Positions 10,034 through 22,172 are shown, counted from the first letter of the stretch. The stretch is 64,000 nucleotides of DNA from Zanthoxylum bungeanum (GCA_019454045.1 SKCR01018431.1:248001-312000), one strand, 5' to 3'. Notes: generated by a model not told the origin, from the sequence alone. Made by a program: numbers and translations.

Positions 10034-11112
10034 TGTTGGACAGTTATGACCCACAGCGTCACTAGTCACTAGTCTCATGGGTCGCTTCCCGAAGATTCAC
10101 CGATGACATATGACTCGTACTTTATTAATCTGGGATTAATTAATGAGAGAGATAAAATTAATCTGGGATTAATTACGGATATATTTTATCTGGGATAAAA
10201 TATTATTTAATAAGAGAGAATACAATTAATTTGGAATTAATCGATAAAATAATATATTCGATATATAATACGAAATTGGATTTCGACGCGGAATTAAAAT
10301 TAGATTTTAATTCGGGCGAACGAGTTAATTTAGAATTAATTCGTTAGCGATGTGAATAGTGATTTTGTTAGGCATAATTATTTAATTACGTCGCAACGGA
10401 AAATTCGTTAATTTGGAATTAGCGAACCTGAGCCCGGGAGTGTTTGCGGGAGCACTCGCATTGCGAATTAAAGTGCGGCCCACAAGTCACATCAAGCGTC
10501 AAATCACTAGTCACATCAAGCGTCAAATCACTTGTCACTTTGAGTGATGTGATGTCAAGTCACTTGTGATGTGAATAGTTGATGTGGGTTGTTGAATGCA
10601 TTTAATGTATTTTTGCCTCCAAAAATTTGTTGACTTTTTGAAAGCCATTTCACAAATTTTGGTATATGTTATTATTGATTTTGGAAATCAACTTTAACCT
10701 GACACATCTAACTCTCTCATTCCTCTCCCTCTTTTCTCACGGCCTAGGGCCTTTTCTTCTCATTTTTCTATCAAAAAACCGGGAATGAAGAAGAAGTGCA
10801 AGGGTGATTTTTGTGGAAAAATTACCAAGTGCTAGCACACATTAGGAGTCTTGCGAATATGATAGGGAACCGCACTTGTGAGCTTGGAATCACAACACAA
10901 AAGCTTGGAGCTTGGAGGACCAAGATGGTCGAATTTGAGGAGGACAAAACCAGACAATGCCGAGAGTTCAAGGAGCTTCAAAGGATATAAAAATTTTTCG
11001 TTGTTCCTCGCATCGCTCAACCGATTATTGTAAGTATTCCATAACTTCTTTGATGTATTCACATGTGTTTCATTGCTTAAAATGATCCTTGGGACCTTAG
11101 AGAATCCCAACA
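10034..11112 (+). repeat. Copia-2 3' LTR, internally deleted (1,079 bp)
   Basis: It starts TGTTGGACAGTTATGACCC and ends in CCCAACA. After about 30 bp it jumps from 'cagcgtcact' through 'agtcactagtc' to 'tcatgggtcgcttcccg', so about 1 kb of the distal LTR is missing compared with full-length copies. The hairpin ladder (about 10123-10426) and the promoter-proximal half remain. It has two 24-bp 'tcaagcgtcaaat' units where the 5' LTR has one. Confidence 0.85.
10123..10426. repeat. Hairpin ladder in Copia-2 3' LTR
   Basis: Sense-orientation copy of the chain. Rungs include ATTAATC/GATTAAT around TGG and GAATTAAAAT/ATTTTAATTC around TAG. It was retained although the neighbouring ~1 kb was deleted. 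Confidence 0.7.
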
Positions 11113-11247
11113 GTGTCCTAGCTGATGAAACAAGAGAGTTACGAGTATAAAGTCAGTTAAGCTGGTGGTCTAGGGAGAGGCCGTGAACCGGTTGAATCCG
11201 TTGTGAGATCCCAAGTTTAAAAAGGATTCAAGGACGAATCCTATTTA

Positions 11248-11261
11248 AGGAAGGGATAATT
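11248..11261 (+). other. Polypurine tract of Gypsy-1
   Basis: AAGGAAGGGATAATT-like purine run directly before the LTR start. Gypsy-2 has AAGGAGGGGAGAAAT on its own strand in the equivalent place. Confidence 0.55.
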
Positions 11262-12141
11262 TATAACGACCAATAGTTTTTACTTATGTATACAATTGTA
11301 CTGTTACATACGAGACGAAGGCACATAAAATAAATTATGTTGAGACTCAACTATACTCATGAAATGATTCTGGGGACAAATGGTAAACTCCTTGCATTGC
11401 CGGTACGAAACTGTACAATGTTCCCCTCCGAACAGCCCTTGGTATTTGGGGTATAACATTCTCATACGAACTCTGATTTTTATGACTATTTTATCGTCGG
11501 AAATCTGAGATCGAGACCTACAACTTCGGCGTTGAAAATTTTATCAAATTTGGACCATAAATAAGTCAAAAATCATAAAATAAATAAGCTGCTACAGTGA
11601 CTTCGTGATTGATCTAGAATTGGATGAGGTGGCATCATCTTGGCCATTCATGCCCAATATAAAAATCAGCCCCTTTTGTCTATAAAAGAGAACTATTTCC
11701 TCATTATCAAGAGTGGGAAAAACGTGGGGAGTGATATGGGGAAATCTTTTGATGCAAAACTTCTTTCCTTCTCCATTTCCTAATGCATCTTAAGCGATTT
11801 AAGCTTCATTTCCAAGCTTAATCATTGTAGGAATCATAAGTTTCACCAGCAAAGTAAAGAAAGGCTAGCAGAATTCCAATAACAGTGAGTGGACACTACC
11901 ATTTTAAATTGATTTTCATTTTATTATTTTTGTAAAAGACTTACTTTTTCGCTTTAGGGCGTTAGATCATTTTATACAGTTATTTTACAAAGATTTATGA
12001 TTTAAGTTATATATGAGAAAAGAAATTTTTTAAAAACATGAGGTTTTTGATTTTCGAGGCATGGGGCAAAAACCCACCTCAGTATGTAACTTGTTACAGC
12101 TATGGAATTGACGGACATAGAACATGTGCACATGTAGAGGA

Positions 12142-12370
12142 CTGGGGGGACGGCGATACGTAACGCCCCCAGATCCTAGTTCAGGACTAGGGATGACAGA
12201 TGCCCCGAAATCCTTGTTTCAGAGCTTGGAGGGTAGCATAGATCCGCACCCCCAGTTCTAGTTCAGTGGCTTGGGGTACGGCGATACGTAACGCCCTAAA
12301 GTCATGGATTTGGACTCCTAACTCTAGTTAGGCGTATGGGGGGACGGCGATACGTAACGCCCCCATGCGT
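12142..12370 (+). repeat. Three stem-loop units in Gypsy-1 LTR
   Basis: Each unit has the core ACGGCGATACGTAACG (reverse complement of the Gypsy-2 core) between complementary arms. Unit 1 (12142-12172) has CTGGGGG/CCCCCAG. Unit 2 (12270-12301) has CTTGGGG/CCCTAAAG, imperfect. Unit 3 (12332-12370) has GCGTATGGGGG/CCCCCATGCGT with one G:T pair. Decayed units may lie between the first and second. Confidence 0.75.
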
Positions 12371-12706
12371 CGTGTTTTTCAGACAGAGACACAGATTTCA
12401 GAAACACTTTTCAGTTTTCAGATACAGTTTTCAGAAAGAACTTTTAGAAAAGAAAGTTTCCAGAAACAACAATTTTATAAGAGATTTTTAGAAAGAAGCT
12501 CGGAGTTTTAAGATAGAAAACATTTTCTTGTAAACCTATCTCATGAGTTTTTGGTTTTAGAACCAAATATTCTTATAACAGTTTTTCATTTTTCGTCCAC
12601 TCAGTTAGACCGTACAACGGTCTAACTCTCCACTCCCAATGTCTGTTTTACAGGTATACCCGGAGGAAGAGCTCGAGAGGATGGATATTGATGAAGTAAC
12701 TAGGGT

Positions 12707-12711
12707 ATGGA
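12707..12711. other. Target-site duplication of Copia-3, left copy
   Basis: ATGGA directly precedes the TGTTGG end of Copia-3 and recurs at 22168-22172. A 5-bp duplication is standard for copia integration. Confidence 0.9.
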
Positions 12712-14449
12712 TGTTGGAGTTCTACGGTCCCGAGGATCGAATAACAACCATAAAATAAAAATGCGAATGCATCACGGAGTTGCGGAATACTCACAATGAT
12801 CGGTTGAGCGACGTGAGTGAAGACAAAAACTTTTCTGCCCTCCAATGGAAGTCACGACCGTGAGCTGATTTGGAGTCCCCATTTTCGGCTTCAATCTTCC
12901 TCCATGCTCCAAGCTTTGGTTGATGGTGATTCCAAGTTCATGAAGTGAGTTCCCTATCACCTTTGTATGTCTCAAATGGTGTGCTAGCACTCAAGAAATT
13001 TGCCACAAATTTCACTCTTTTCTTCCTCTTCATATTCGGTCCAACCAGAAAAGAAAACAGAAGAAAAATTGGCATGTTGGCCGAGAGAGAAGAAGAGCAA
13101 TTTTGGTTCCCATTTTCGTGAACCAAGGAGAGAGAGAGAGAGATCAAAGTGTTGTGTAATTTTTGTATATCAAATACCAAAAATTAAACATCAAATACCA
13201 TTAAAATAATGATATATGTCTTTCAAGCTTTCAAAAAGCTTTTCAACAACTTCCATCAATCCATCAATCAATCAAATTGTCACATCACTCAAAGTGACAT
13301 GTGATTTGACGCTTAAAGTGACTAATGATTTGACGCTTGAAGTGACTTGCATGTCGCACTCGAATTCAAAATGCGAATGCGCTCACAAACACTCCCGGGC
13401 TCGGGTTCGCTAATTCCAAATTAACGAATTTTCCGTTGCGACGTAATTAAATGATTATGCCTAGCGAAATAACTATTCATGTCGCACATGAATTAATTCT
13501 AAATTAACTCGTTTGCCCGAATTAAAATCTAATTTCAATTCCGCGTCGAAATCCAATTTCGTATAATATATCGAATATATTATTTTATCGATTAATTCCA
13601 AATTAATCGTTATCTCTCTTTTAATTGATATTTTATCCCAGATAAAAATATCTCCGTAATTAATCCTAGATTAATTTTCTCTCTCATCATTAATTAATCT
13701 CAGATTAATAAAGTGTGAGTCATACGCCATCGGTGAATCTTCGGGAAGTGACCCATGAGATCCTCGGATATGTTGGCAGTAAATACGGTCGTCGAACTAT
13801 CCGAACACGTAAGTACCTCGTACAACGTTTGTACCGATTTACAAGACAAGGTTGGCTTCTAGCAAAGCGTCATGCCTACCCAATTCTCCAGAATCATGCT
13901 TACAGGAATAAGAGATCTATATCAGACGTAGTATACGTAGTATTGCGTATTTTGATCCAGTATCAGATGATCACATGCAAGGCCTGGGGCTGGTATAGTG
14001 TCTGCCCCGTACGAAGCATATATCGGATCACTAGCAACTACCAATGGAATTCTGAGGGGGTCTATCCAGAGCGAAGCTGTTTCCCGTACCATCGGTAAAC
14101 ACAACCTCCTATCACACTTGCATGAGTATCCTATACCCAAATATATGAGAACTATGTCGTCGTGCCCTCACAACGCTCATAAGTGTAATACTAGTCTTTT
14201 ACGCATTATCGATGTCCAATCTCGATAATACTCTGACTAGGGATATTTAATGATTTATCCTTCATGGATTGATACTGTCTCATATCTTCTCAATCCCTGA
14301 ACAAATCACAGGGACCTCCTATTATTTATACATCTTGGTGATCTAATCACAAATGATAAGAGAGCAATCTCCTTTGTCACATAATTAATTTGTACAACAA
14401 CACCATGATCTGTACAAATAGTGACGCTATGGGTCATAATTGTCCAACA
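12712..14449 (-). repeat. Copia-3 3' LTR (1,738 bp, internal deletion)
   Basis: It is bounded by TGTTGG and CCAACA. Relative to the 5' LTR it lacks about 270 bp between 'cactagcaacta' and 'ccaatggaattc' (junction near 14041); both deletion ends carry ACTA. It has two 24-bp 'tttgacgctt' units near 13300-13345 and a short (GA)n run near 13128-13142. Confidence 0.85.
13406..13709. repeat. Hairpin ladder in Copia-3 3' LTR
   Basis: Rungs include TTCGCTAATT/AATTAACGAA around CCA (one mismatch), GAATTAAAAT/ATTTCAATTC around CTA (one mismatch), CGATTAATT/AATTAATCG around CCA and a GATATTTTATC rung with one extra A. Confidence 0.7.
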
Positions 14450-14464
14450 ATCTACCACTTGGCC
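14450..14464 (-). other. Polypurine tract of Copia-3
   Basis: On the minus strand this reads GGCCAAGTGGTAGAT directly before the 3' LTR. The third G of the usual AAGTGGGAGAT has become T. Confidence 0.65.
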
Positions 14465-14960
14465 TATAGCCAGTCACTCGAGTGTCTTACACCCGAACTA
14501 TGTACGGTTGGCTCAAATTGCTAAGAAAAGGCTTTCGTCAGCGGATTTGCATGATTATCATCTGATGCGATTTATTCGATCAATACATCGCCACGATGTA
14601 TGATCTGAACGAATCAGCTGAATATCGAAGTATGTATCTGGATCGTTGATGAGACCATTAATTCTTTAGCCTGTGCTGACGCCTAGCTTAGTTGCTAACA
14701 GAACTATATCTAATCTAATTAGATTTATTATCGACCCAAATGGCTTCTATTGCTGCCTCAGCTGCAGTAATAACCCGCATTTGTTGTTTATTTGGTAACA
14801 GTATCTTGCTTGGAAGATTTCCAGCTCACTGTTTTGTTATTCAAACTTTATAGTACCGTTTGTGACTTATAGTCATTTTATCGGTTTGGAAACTTGTAGC
14901 AGTTATCCCAGTCACTGCACGTTCTCCATCTCCATTGTATAAGACATCATCCTTAGTTCT
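14465..14960 (-). pseudogene. Copia-3 RNase H, decayed
   Basis: Minus-strand pieces match the Copia-2 RNase H: the C-terminal NHANPLTKAF-like signature lies at about 14525-14560 and an AAEAAIEAIW segment at about 14725-14765. Stops and frame changes are present. It ends just before the polypurine tract, as in the other copies. Confidence 0.7.
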
Positions 14961-15870
14961 TTAAGAAACTAAAGGATGTTCTTAATTTCAATCCAGGTCA
15001 AAGCGTCTGACTCCATATGCTCAAAGCGTATGAGACACCAGGTCACGTACATTTTTCAATGTACGATTTCTCGGAGAGTTTTCATGAAAGCCAAGCTTTC
15101 ACCGATTGTATTATGGGAATATCATTTCCAAGAAATGACATGTCATCATTATTTTATAGGACAGCCACTGTCAGTGCGCTCCCACTAACCTCCTTATATA
15201 CACAAGAATCATTTCGTTTTGAATTAAATCATAAACTATTATGATTACATCAAAACGATAATTCTAAAAACCTATGCTTGCTTCAATCCAAACATGGATC
15301 AAATAACCTGCAAACATTGTTTGCTAGTTTTGGTACGAAAAAACTGACAGGATGTTGTAAACATCCTCCAAGAGGTTTCCTTTTCAGGAAAGTGATTTTC
15401 CCGTTAAGCTGACATATTTCATAAATGAAACATGCAGCATTAGCAAGAATTAGCCAAATGGATTTACCCATGGCAACATGTAAGGGTTTCATCGTAATCG
15501 ACACAATGTTGATAACGATACATTTTCGCTACAAGTCTAGCTGAGTACGTTGATATGTTGTCTTCCATGTACATCTTCCTTGAAGACTTATATAGCACCA
15601 ATAGGCACAATGCCTTGTGGTACATCAACTAGTATCTAAACATAGTTGGTATACATGGAATCCATTTCGGACTCATGGCACTTTGCCAGAATAGGGAGTC
15701 GATACCTTGTATCACTTCCTCATACATAGTCAGTTGGTATTCCTCAATAAGATTGACATCCTTATGAGGGGAGATCAGAAACCCATACCCCAGGTTGTTT
15801 TTTGACTCTCTCAGACTTACGTGGTTCTTGTGTATTCGAAGATTATTGGTATAGTTTCATCCTTGATGAA
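14961..15870 (-). pseudogene. Copia-3 reverse transcriptase, decayed
   Basis: The longest open piece on the minus strand (15283-15504) contains MGKSIWLILANAACFIYEI and FFVPKLANNVCRLFDP, which are copia reverse transcriptase words. LGNDIP, which normally follows YVDD, is recognisable near 15120. The region before it matches the YGFLIS and TTYEE segments of Copia-2 (about 15700-15790). The catalytic segment is not intact and no continuous frame exists. Confidence 0.75.
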
Positions 15871-16830
15871 CTATATGTGTTCCATTAGGAATCAGTGTCA
15901 GGAATAGTGTTACTCCGATTTTCATCGAGTATTACTATCCTCTCACTTACCACTGCATATAGGTATTCCTCTTAGAAAGACCACATGGTGAGCAACAATT
16001 AAATTGTTCTCTTGTGAGTTGTATAAGTACTATACTTCGGTATCCCTAGGATAACCTACAATTGGCACTTATCTAATTTGGGTTTTAGTTTGGTATCATC
16101 CAAACATATGCCTAGCATACCTAAATAATCAGGAATAAGAAACCCGGTTTCTTTCCTGTTCATATCTAATATGAAGTCTGTCAAACAGATTTTTATGGAA
16201 CCTTATTCTAAATAAGTCTTGCACTGTTAATGCGTATCCATTGAAGGAAATGGTAGCTTAGAGCGACTCATGATTAACCTTATCATGTCCAACAAAATTC
16301 GGTTACTCTGTTCGGACACACCGTCAAATTGATGTGTTCCAGAAGGAGTCCTCATTGAAAGAATACTGTACTCTTTCAAGTATGAAACTTATTGCTTCAG
16401 TATTTTCATCATGGTCTATCTGTGACGATTTAATACTTTAGCCTATCTGTTTGTCTATTTCGTGTCGAAACTGTAAAAGTTTCCGATTCATGTTTCAAAA
16501 GAAACACATAACCATAACACGATGCCACATCCGTAAAGGTCACAAAATATTCATTTCCACCTTTAGCCTAGCTAGACATGGGCCCACTTGCTTCACTATG
16601 AACTAGGGCTAACAGATCGGTGGCATTTGCACTTTTACCAAGTAAAGGTGTTTTAGGCACATTGCCCAATAAACTAGATTCGTAGACTTTATTTGAATAG
16701 AATCAAATTTGTCATAGTACCAACTCTTCAAAAGTGCGGATATACGAGTCTTGTTTAATTATTTCCCAGACAACAATGCCACAATAAAGTCTCTTCTGAT
16801 CAAATCAGTTTGAGCTATTTGTTTGTCATG
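15871..16830 (-). pseudogene. Copia-3 integrase region, decayed
   Basis: Minus-strand sequence parallels the Copia-2 integrase: a LDDTKLKPKLDK-like C-terminal piece at about 16060-16110, the GVSERRN equivalent at about 16300-16330, the catalytic-core ATDLLALVH equivalent at about 16590-16640, and the pre-integrase segment near 16740-16790. Frames are broken throughout. Confidence 0.65.
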
Positions 16831-17149
16831 TTATACTTTTGAGATTTATTTATATTCAAAATATAAATACTGTTATTCACATCTAATGTGGTTTATCTCA
16901 ATATCATCTTTATAAAATAAAACACTTTAGTGTTCTAGAATATAAAGGTATATTCGTAACGGATTATACTATGATATAGAGATAATGTTTCTAGTCAAAC
17001 TAGTTACATTATAATAGTTTCCTAATTTAAATACACACCCAAATGGTGGTTCCTAAACTTAGGTATCTACGGTTAAAACAGCGACTTTCGTCCCGTTTTC
17101 AATTCGCAGATAAATCTCAATTGATGTCAGTGTCCTGCTCATAGCAGAT

Positions 17150-17480
17150 TCCGAGCACCAGTATATATTTATGTATCACACTAAGTATTTGAAATCTAAT
17201 TTTAATACTAGTAGTGAACATATTTATGACAAACATATTTGAAGTCGGAGCCTTGCACCGTCTTCAATTCCTACAAGTCTGCTTTGTCCAAACGGCAGTC
17301 ACGCTTCCGCGATCCCGTTTGCCACAATTAAGCAGACATTTTAGGATATGTCCTTTATCTTCCCAGAAGATTATAATGATTTTGCCTTTGCCCTTTTTCA
17401 CATTCCAGTAGCCTTTGGCCATGCCTTGGGTTTTTAGAATATCGAAGTAAGATTCGCCTTGCGCTTCTTACCCTATTGCA
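17150..17480 (-). pseudogene. Copia-3 gag C-terminus and protease start, decayed
   Basis: Minus translation gives KKGKGKIIII and KAPTSNMFVINMFTTSIKI, equivalent to the nucleocapsid-protease junction in Copia-2. The zinc knuckle and protease motif are not intact. An open frame on the opposite strand (17214-17411) is a shadow. Confidence 0.6.
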
Positions 17481-20151
17481 AACTTTGACTTTGTCTCCTT
17501 GAGAACAGTCATTAACTCTCCAAGAGTTTATATTGCAATTTAGTACTTCTTAGATTTAAAGATAGATCTTTGAAGATCCTTCAATTTCAATATCATACTA
17601 TAAGGATCTAATCTTTAGTTCTGATTAAGAAATTAAGGAGTCTATTTGGCAAGTTTAATGAATTAAGCACTAAAGTTATCATCACATGAATCTTCCAAAG
17701 ATCATGCTCTACTGTTTTCTTAACTCCGGCCTTAGGCCTAATATGTTATTTTATCAAATAAAGTAACTTATTAGTTTTCAGAACCATCCTGAAATTTATT
17801 CCCAATTTGAAAATTAAATCATTTAAATACATTTTCCCTAGGATTATGTTTTAAATGCAATTCTTTCAATTTTATCTTGATTCTAATAGTCCAACTATTT
17901 AATCAATGATTTAGGTACTATTTATTATAATGATTACTATAATCCAATTATATAATCAACTATAATTTAATTGTTTGAATACAGTCCAACTGCTTTCATA
18001 AAACAACGTTTAAATATTAGTCCAACTAACATTTAATTTATTTGACGAATGATATTTGTTTGAGCGCGTATGATAAGTAATTAAACGAATATTGTAAATT
18101 TAATTCTTGCCTCCCACTATTTTTCGGCGAGCCTCTAACCCTCTGTCGAGTACTCGGGAAACCATGTTTCCTAGTGGGCTAGGATCAAGTTAAATATTAC
18201 ACAATCTTGACTTTGGCCAACAAATTGTATGATAATTAACTAGGTAGATCTCTAAGATCAATTGGATCTAATCCAATTCCTAGATCCAGTAGGGGACATC
18301 CAAGTCCGAAACATATATCCTATTTATGCCAATATATCCAATATATTGCCTAACCTTTTTTCTCTGAATCAACTAAGCCTTGGCTTTGGCACAACAAACT
18401 TAGTGATCCTATTTAAGCGGAACCCATTGACCATGGAAAGCTTCGTAATCAATGTCGATGGACAAGAAGTGGTCTTGACTTTGGCCAACAAACCACAACT
18501 TGGACAAGACACCAATATGGAACAAAGCCTTCGTGATTCAAACACATCCTCGACGGACAAAGGTCTTGACTTTGGCCAATAAACCAATGCCAGTCTTGGA
18601 TCTTGAGTAAGAATCGCTCAATGGAAGGAAAAACACTTAATATTATTTGAGGGTTTTTCGCGTGCAAATTGGAAACCAATTTATTATCTTTGTTAAGGTC
18701 TCATCATCATACACCCTTAAACATGCATTCTAAACACATAATAAAGCACGTATAAATAAAGTAATAATGATATGCGGATGGATACTTTACACATTGATCC
18801 TAGATCAAATCTCTCATTTTCCTATCTCCCTCTAGCACAAGTATTTACTTCTACCCGTTACACCACACTTCTAAAGAAACCTCATTTACTTTGAGGGGAA
18901 TAGGTGAGAAGAGAATACAAAGAGTAAGGAGGTAATAAGGCTGGACACGCAGGTCCAATTAATAAATTCTAAATTTATTACAACAATTTCTAAAATTGCC
19001 CCACCCATCTAATATCCATCCGATATACATTATTCATGCATCGCAACCATGTATTCACACAAGCATGTTATCAATTAATCTAATCAAATTAATTAATCTG
19101 ATAATTAATGATCATCCAATGTTCAAACAACGATTTGATTTTGCTCGAGTCAAACTAGTTTTGCGAATAAGTACTGAAAGCACGAATTCTCGAATTAAAT
19201 TAAACTACAAAATTAAATCTAATTCAATTTGTATTTAATACTAATTTGCTATTTAATTCCAAATTAAATACTACACTTTATTAATAAACTTTTACGACTT
19301 AAATTCCAAATTTAATCGTTACGGGTCTCAAAGCCCGATTAACGTCCAACGTTAAGTTAATTAAAGTCCAATGGGCTTTTAATTAATTTCTTTAAGGCGT
19401 GGACTTTTGGTCAACTTGGGTCAAACCCAATAACCAAAGCTCAATCAATGAGTAACCCCATAAGCCTAGAAATCAATTTAGGCCCATTAGGCTCAATTAA
19501 ATAATTAAAGTTCCATTACTCGCATTTGGGCTTTATGTAAGCGGTTTCAGGCCCAATTGGATCCAACCAATTTAGCCTAAACCTAACCTGGTACAACCAA
19601 GCCCAATAAGCCTATTTACAACATTTAAAGCCCAAATCCAATTAAGCCCATTTAATTAAACACAAAAAATTCCAAATTTCATATTTAATTAAACTAAATT
19701 GTATTACACAATTAATTACCCAAATCAATATTTCCAAAACACAAATTTGTACAATTAATCATGCTTATCATCAACAAAACATGTCGAACACATTTTATCA
19801 AAAAATCAAACCCAATTCATGCTCTATAACTCTCGGCAATGTGAGGATTTTTATGTCCAATTTTAAATCAAATCCAATTGAATCCAATTAAAAATTAAAG
19901 CAACATTTCCAATTGAGTCCAACTCATCCAATGAATCAAAATCAAAAAATCACCAAGACATTAGGGCTATTGACATTCGGCCAAGCCAAGAATTTGGGAA
20001 ATTTGTTCCAAACAATTTTTCATCAAATTGATCCAATCAATCCTCAATTAAAACACATTTAAGCATACTCAATCATCCAATTTCATAAAATCATGCTCAA
20101 ATACATTTTACCCAATTTTAAGTCCCAAATCAAATTTCATGATTTTACTCC
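17481..20151 (-). other. Copia-3 leader with conserved overlapping frames
   Basis: This is the counterpart of the Copia-2 leader in reverse. It contains the 'gttggact'-type words (17930-18030), the overlapping frames at 18262-18582 (plus, antisense to the element) and 18369-18587 (minus, sense), the TTGGCCAA motif at about 18213, 18481 and 18571, and a 'gggcc/ggccca'-rich stretch at about 19350-19640. I see no gag N-terminus. Confidence 0.55.
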
Positions 20152-20163
20152 GCTCTGATACCA
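20152..20163 (-). other. Primer-binding site of Copia-3
   Basis: The minus strand reads TGGTATCAGAGC, complementary to the 3' end of plant initiator-Met tRNA, one base from the 5' LTR end. It fixes the element's orientation. Confidence 0.92.
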
Positions 20164-20164
20164 T

Positions 20165-22167
20165 TGTTGGAGTTCTACGGTCCTGCGAATGCATCACGGA
20201 GTTGCGGAATACTCACAATGATCGGTTGAGCGACGCGAGTGAAGACAAAAACTTTTCTGCCCTCCAATGGAAGTCACGACCGTGAGCTGATTGGAGTACC
20301 CATTTTCGGCTTCAATCTTCCTCCAAGCTACAAGCTTTGGTTGATGGTGATTCCAAGTTCATGAAGTGAGTTCCCTATCACCTTTGTATGTCTCAAATGG
20401 TGTGCTAGCACTCAAGAAATTTGCCACAAATTTCACTCTTTTCTTCCTCTTCATATTCGGTCCAACCAAAAAGAAAACAGAAGAAAAATTGACATGTTGG
20501 CGAGAGAGAAGAAGAGCAATTTTGGTTCCCATTTTCGTGAACCAAGGAGAGAGAGAGAGATCAAAGTGTTGTGTAATTTTTGTATATCAAATACCAAAAA
20601 TTAAAAGTCAAATACCATTAAAATAATGATATATGTCATTCAAGCTTTCAAAAAGCTTTTCATCAATAAATCAATCAATCAAATAGTCACATCACTCAAA
20701 GAGACATGTGATTTGACGCTTGATGTGACTAATGATTTGACGCTTGAAGTGACTTGCGTGTCGCACTCAAATTCGAAATGTGAATGCGCTCGCAAACACT
20801 CCCGGGCTCAGGTTCGCTAATTCCAAATTAACGAATTTTCCGTTGCGACGTAATTAAATGATTATGCCTAGCAAAATCACTATTCACGTCGAACACGAAT
20901 TAATTCTAAATTAACTTGTTCGCCCTATTTAAAATCTAATTTCAATTCCCCGTCGAAATCCAATTTCATATAATATATCGAATATATTATTTTATCGATT
21001 AATTCAAAATTAATCATTCTCTCTCTTTTAATTGATATTTTATCCTAGATAAAAATATCTCTGTAATTAATCCCAGATTAATTTTCTCTCTCATCTTTAA
21101 TTAATCCCAGATTAATAAAGTGAGAGTCATACGTCATCGGTGAATCTTCGGGAAGCGACCCATGAGATCCTCGGATGTGTTGGCAGTAAATACGGTCGTC
21201 GGACTATCCGAACACGTAAGTACCTCGTACTACGTTTGTACCGATTTACAAGATAAGGTTGGCTTCTAACAAAGCGCCATGCCTACCCAATTCTCCAGAA
21301 ACATGCTTACAGGAATAAGCGATCTATATCAGGCGTAGTATACGTAGTATTGCGTATTTCGATCCAGTATCGGATGATCACATGCAAGGCCTGGGGCTGG
21401 TACAGTGTCTTCCCCGTACGAAGCATATATCAGATCACTAGCAACTAGTCTCTTTATTATCGGATAATCATGACCAAGTCATATTATCCCGATGGTTACA
21501 ACCCTTTAGGAAACCAGTTCTGTATCCCTGCGCGATCATCATCTCCATATGACTGAAGTGATACTTCCGTCTTGACATCACACCCAACACACTACGATTC
21601 TCAATATACCCAGCAGAGGCGTACACAAAACCTGTTAAAGCCCTGGAAGACCACAACCAAAGTATATTGATTGTCGCAAGTATTAGCAGTGCAAGTCTCA
21701 GGTTAAAACCAAATACACATACCCTGATTTCTGACTTCCATAGACACATAGTCTACTACCAATGGAATTCCGAGGGGGTCTATCCAGAGCGAAGCTGTTT
21801 CCCGTACCATCGGTAAACACAACCTCCTATTACACTTGCATTAGTATCATATACCCAAATATATAAGAAATATGTCGTCGTGCCCTCACAACGCGCACAA
21901 GTGTAATACTAGTCTTTTACGCATTATCGATGTCCAATCTCGATAATACTCTGACTAGGGATATTTAATGATTTATCCTTCGTGGATTGATACTGTCTCA
22001 TATTTTTTCAATCCAGGAACAAATCACAAGGACCTCCTATCATTTATACATCTTGGTGATCTAATCACAAATGATAAAAGATCAATCTCCTTTGTCACAT
22101 AGTTAATTTGTACAACAACACCATGATCTGTACAAATAGTGACGCTATGGGTCATAACTGTCCAACA
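20165..22167 (-). repeat. Copia-3 5' LTR (2,003 bp)
   Basis: It begins TGTTGGAGTTC and ends in GTCCAACA on the plus strand. It holds two 24-bp 'tttgacgctt' units (about 20701-20752), the hairpin ladder and the distal block missing from the 3' LTR (about 21440-21755). Confidence 0.9.
20813..21117. repeat. Hairpin ladder in Copia-3 5' LTR
   Basis: Same chain of inverted repeats with CCA/CTA spacers. The rung GATATTTTATC/GATAAAAATATC has one extra A and the spacer reads CTA here. Several rungs carry single mismatches. Confidence 0.7.
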
Positions 22168-22172
22168 ATGGA
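22168..22172. other. Target-site duplication of Copia-3, right copy
   Basis: ATGGA, identical to 12707-12711, followed by GAGTCCACC, which continues the Gypsy-1 LTR. Confidence 0.9.

Larger units (their letters stand above)
2376..11112 (+). mobile_element. Copia-2, degenerate Ty1/copia retrotransposon
   Basis: This plus-strand element keeps the full copia order: 5' LTR, leader, gag/protease, integrase, reverse transcriptase, RNase H, polypurine tract, 3' LTR. The first 20 or so bases of the 5' LTR are displaced to the left of Copia-1. The LTR end and the primer-binding site have been lost by a deletion at 4175-4179, and the 3' LTR is reduced to 1,079 bp. Every pol domain has stops or frameshifts. 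It lies in the 3' interior of Gypsy-1. The expected right target duplication, GTGTC (11113-11117), cannot be checked because the left flank is out of view. Confidence 0.85.
11262..12711 (+). repeat. Gypsy-1 3' LTR, left part
   Basis: It starts TATAACGACC, where Gypsy-2 has TGTAACGAACGG, so the first dinucleotide TG is mutated. It shares with Gypsy-2 the words 'tcaacaattggat'-type linker, the stem-loop units at 12142-12370 and the stretch up to 'acaggtat' near 12655. It is cut at 12711 by Copia-3; the last five bases, ATGGA, are the target duplication. It continues at 22173. Confidence 0.75.
12712..22167 (-). mobile_element. Copia-3, complete but dead Ty1/copia retrotransposon (9,456 bp)
   Basis: The element is full length on the minus strand, with both LTRs, primer-binding site, polypurine tract and a perfect 5-bp duplication (ATGGA). 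It interrupts the Gypsy-1 LTR; joining the flanks restores sequence matching the Gypsy-2 LTR near 40130 (caggt..ggagtccacca on the minus strand). The interior holds decayed RNase H, reverse transcriptase, integrase and gag/protease, then a leader of about 2.7 kb. Its 3' LTR (1,738 bp) is shorter than its 5' LTR (2,003 bp) because of an internal deletion. Confidence 0.92.
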
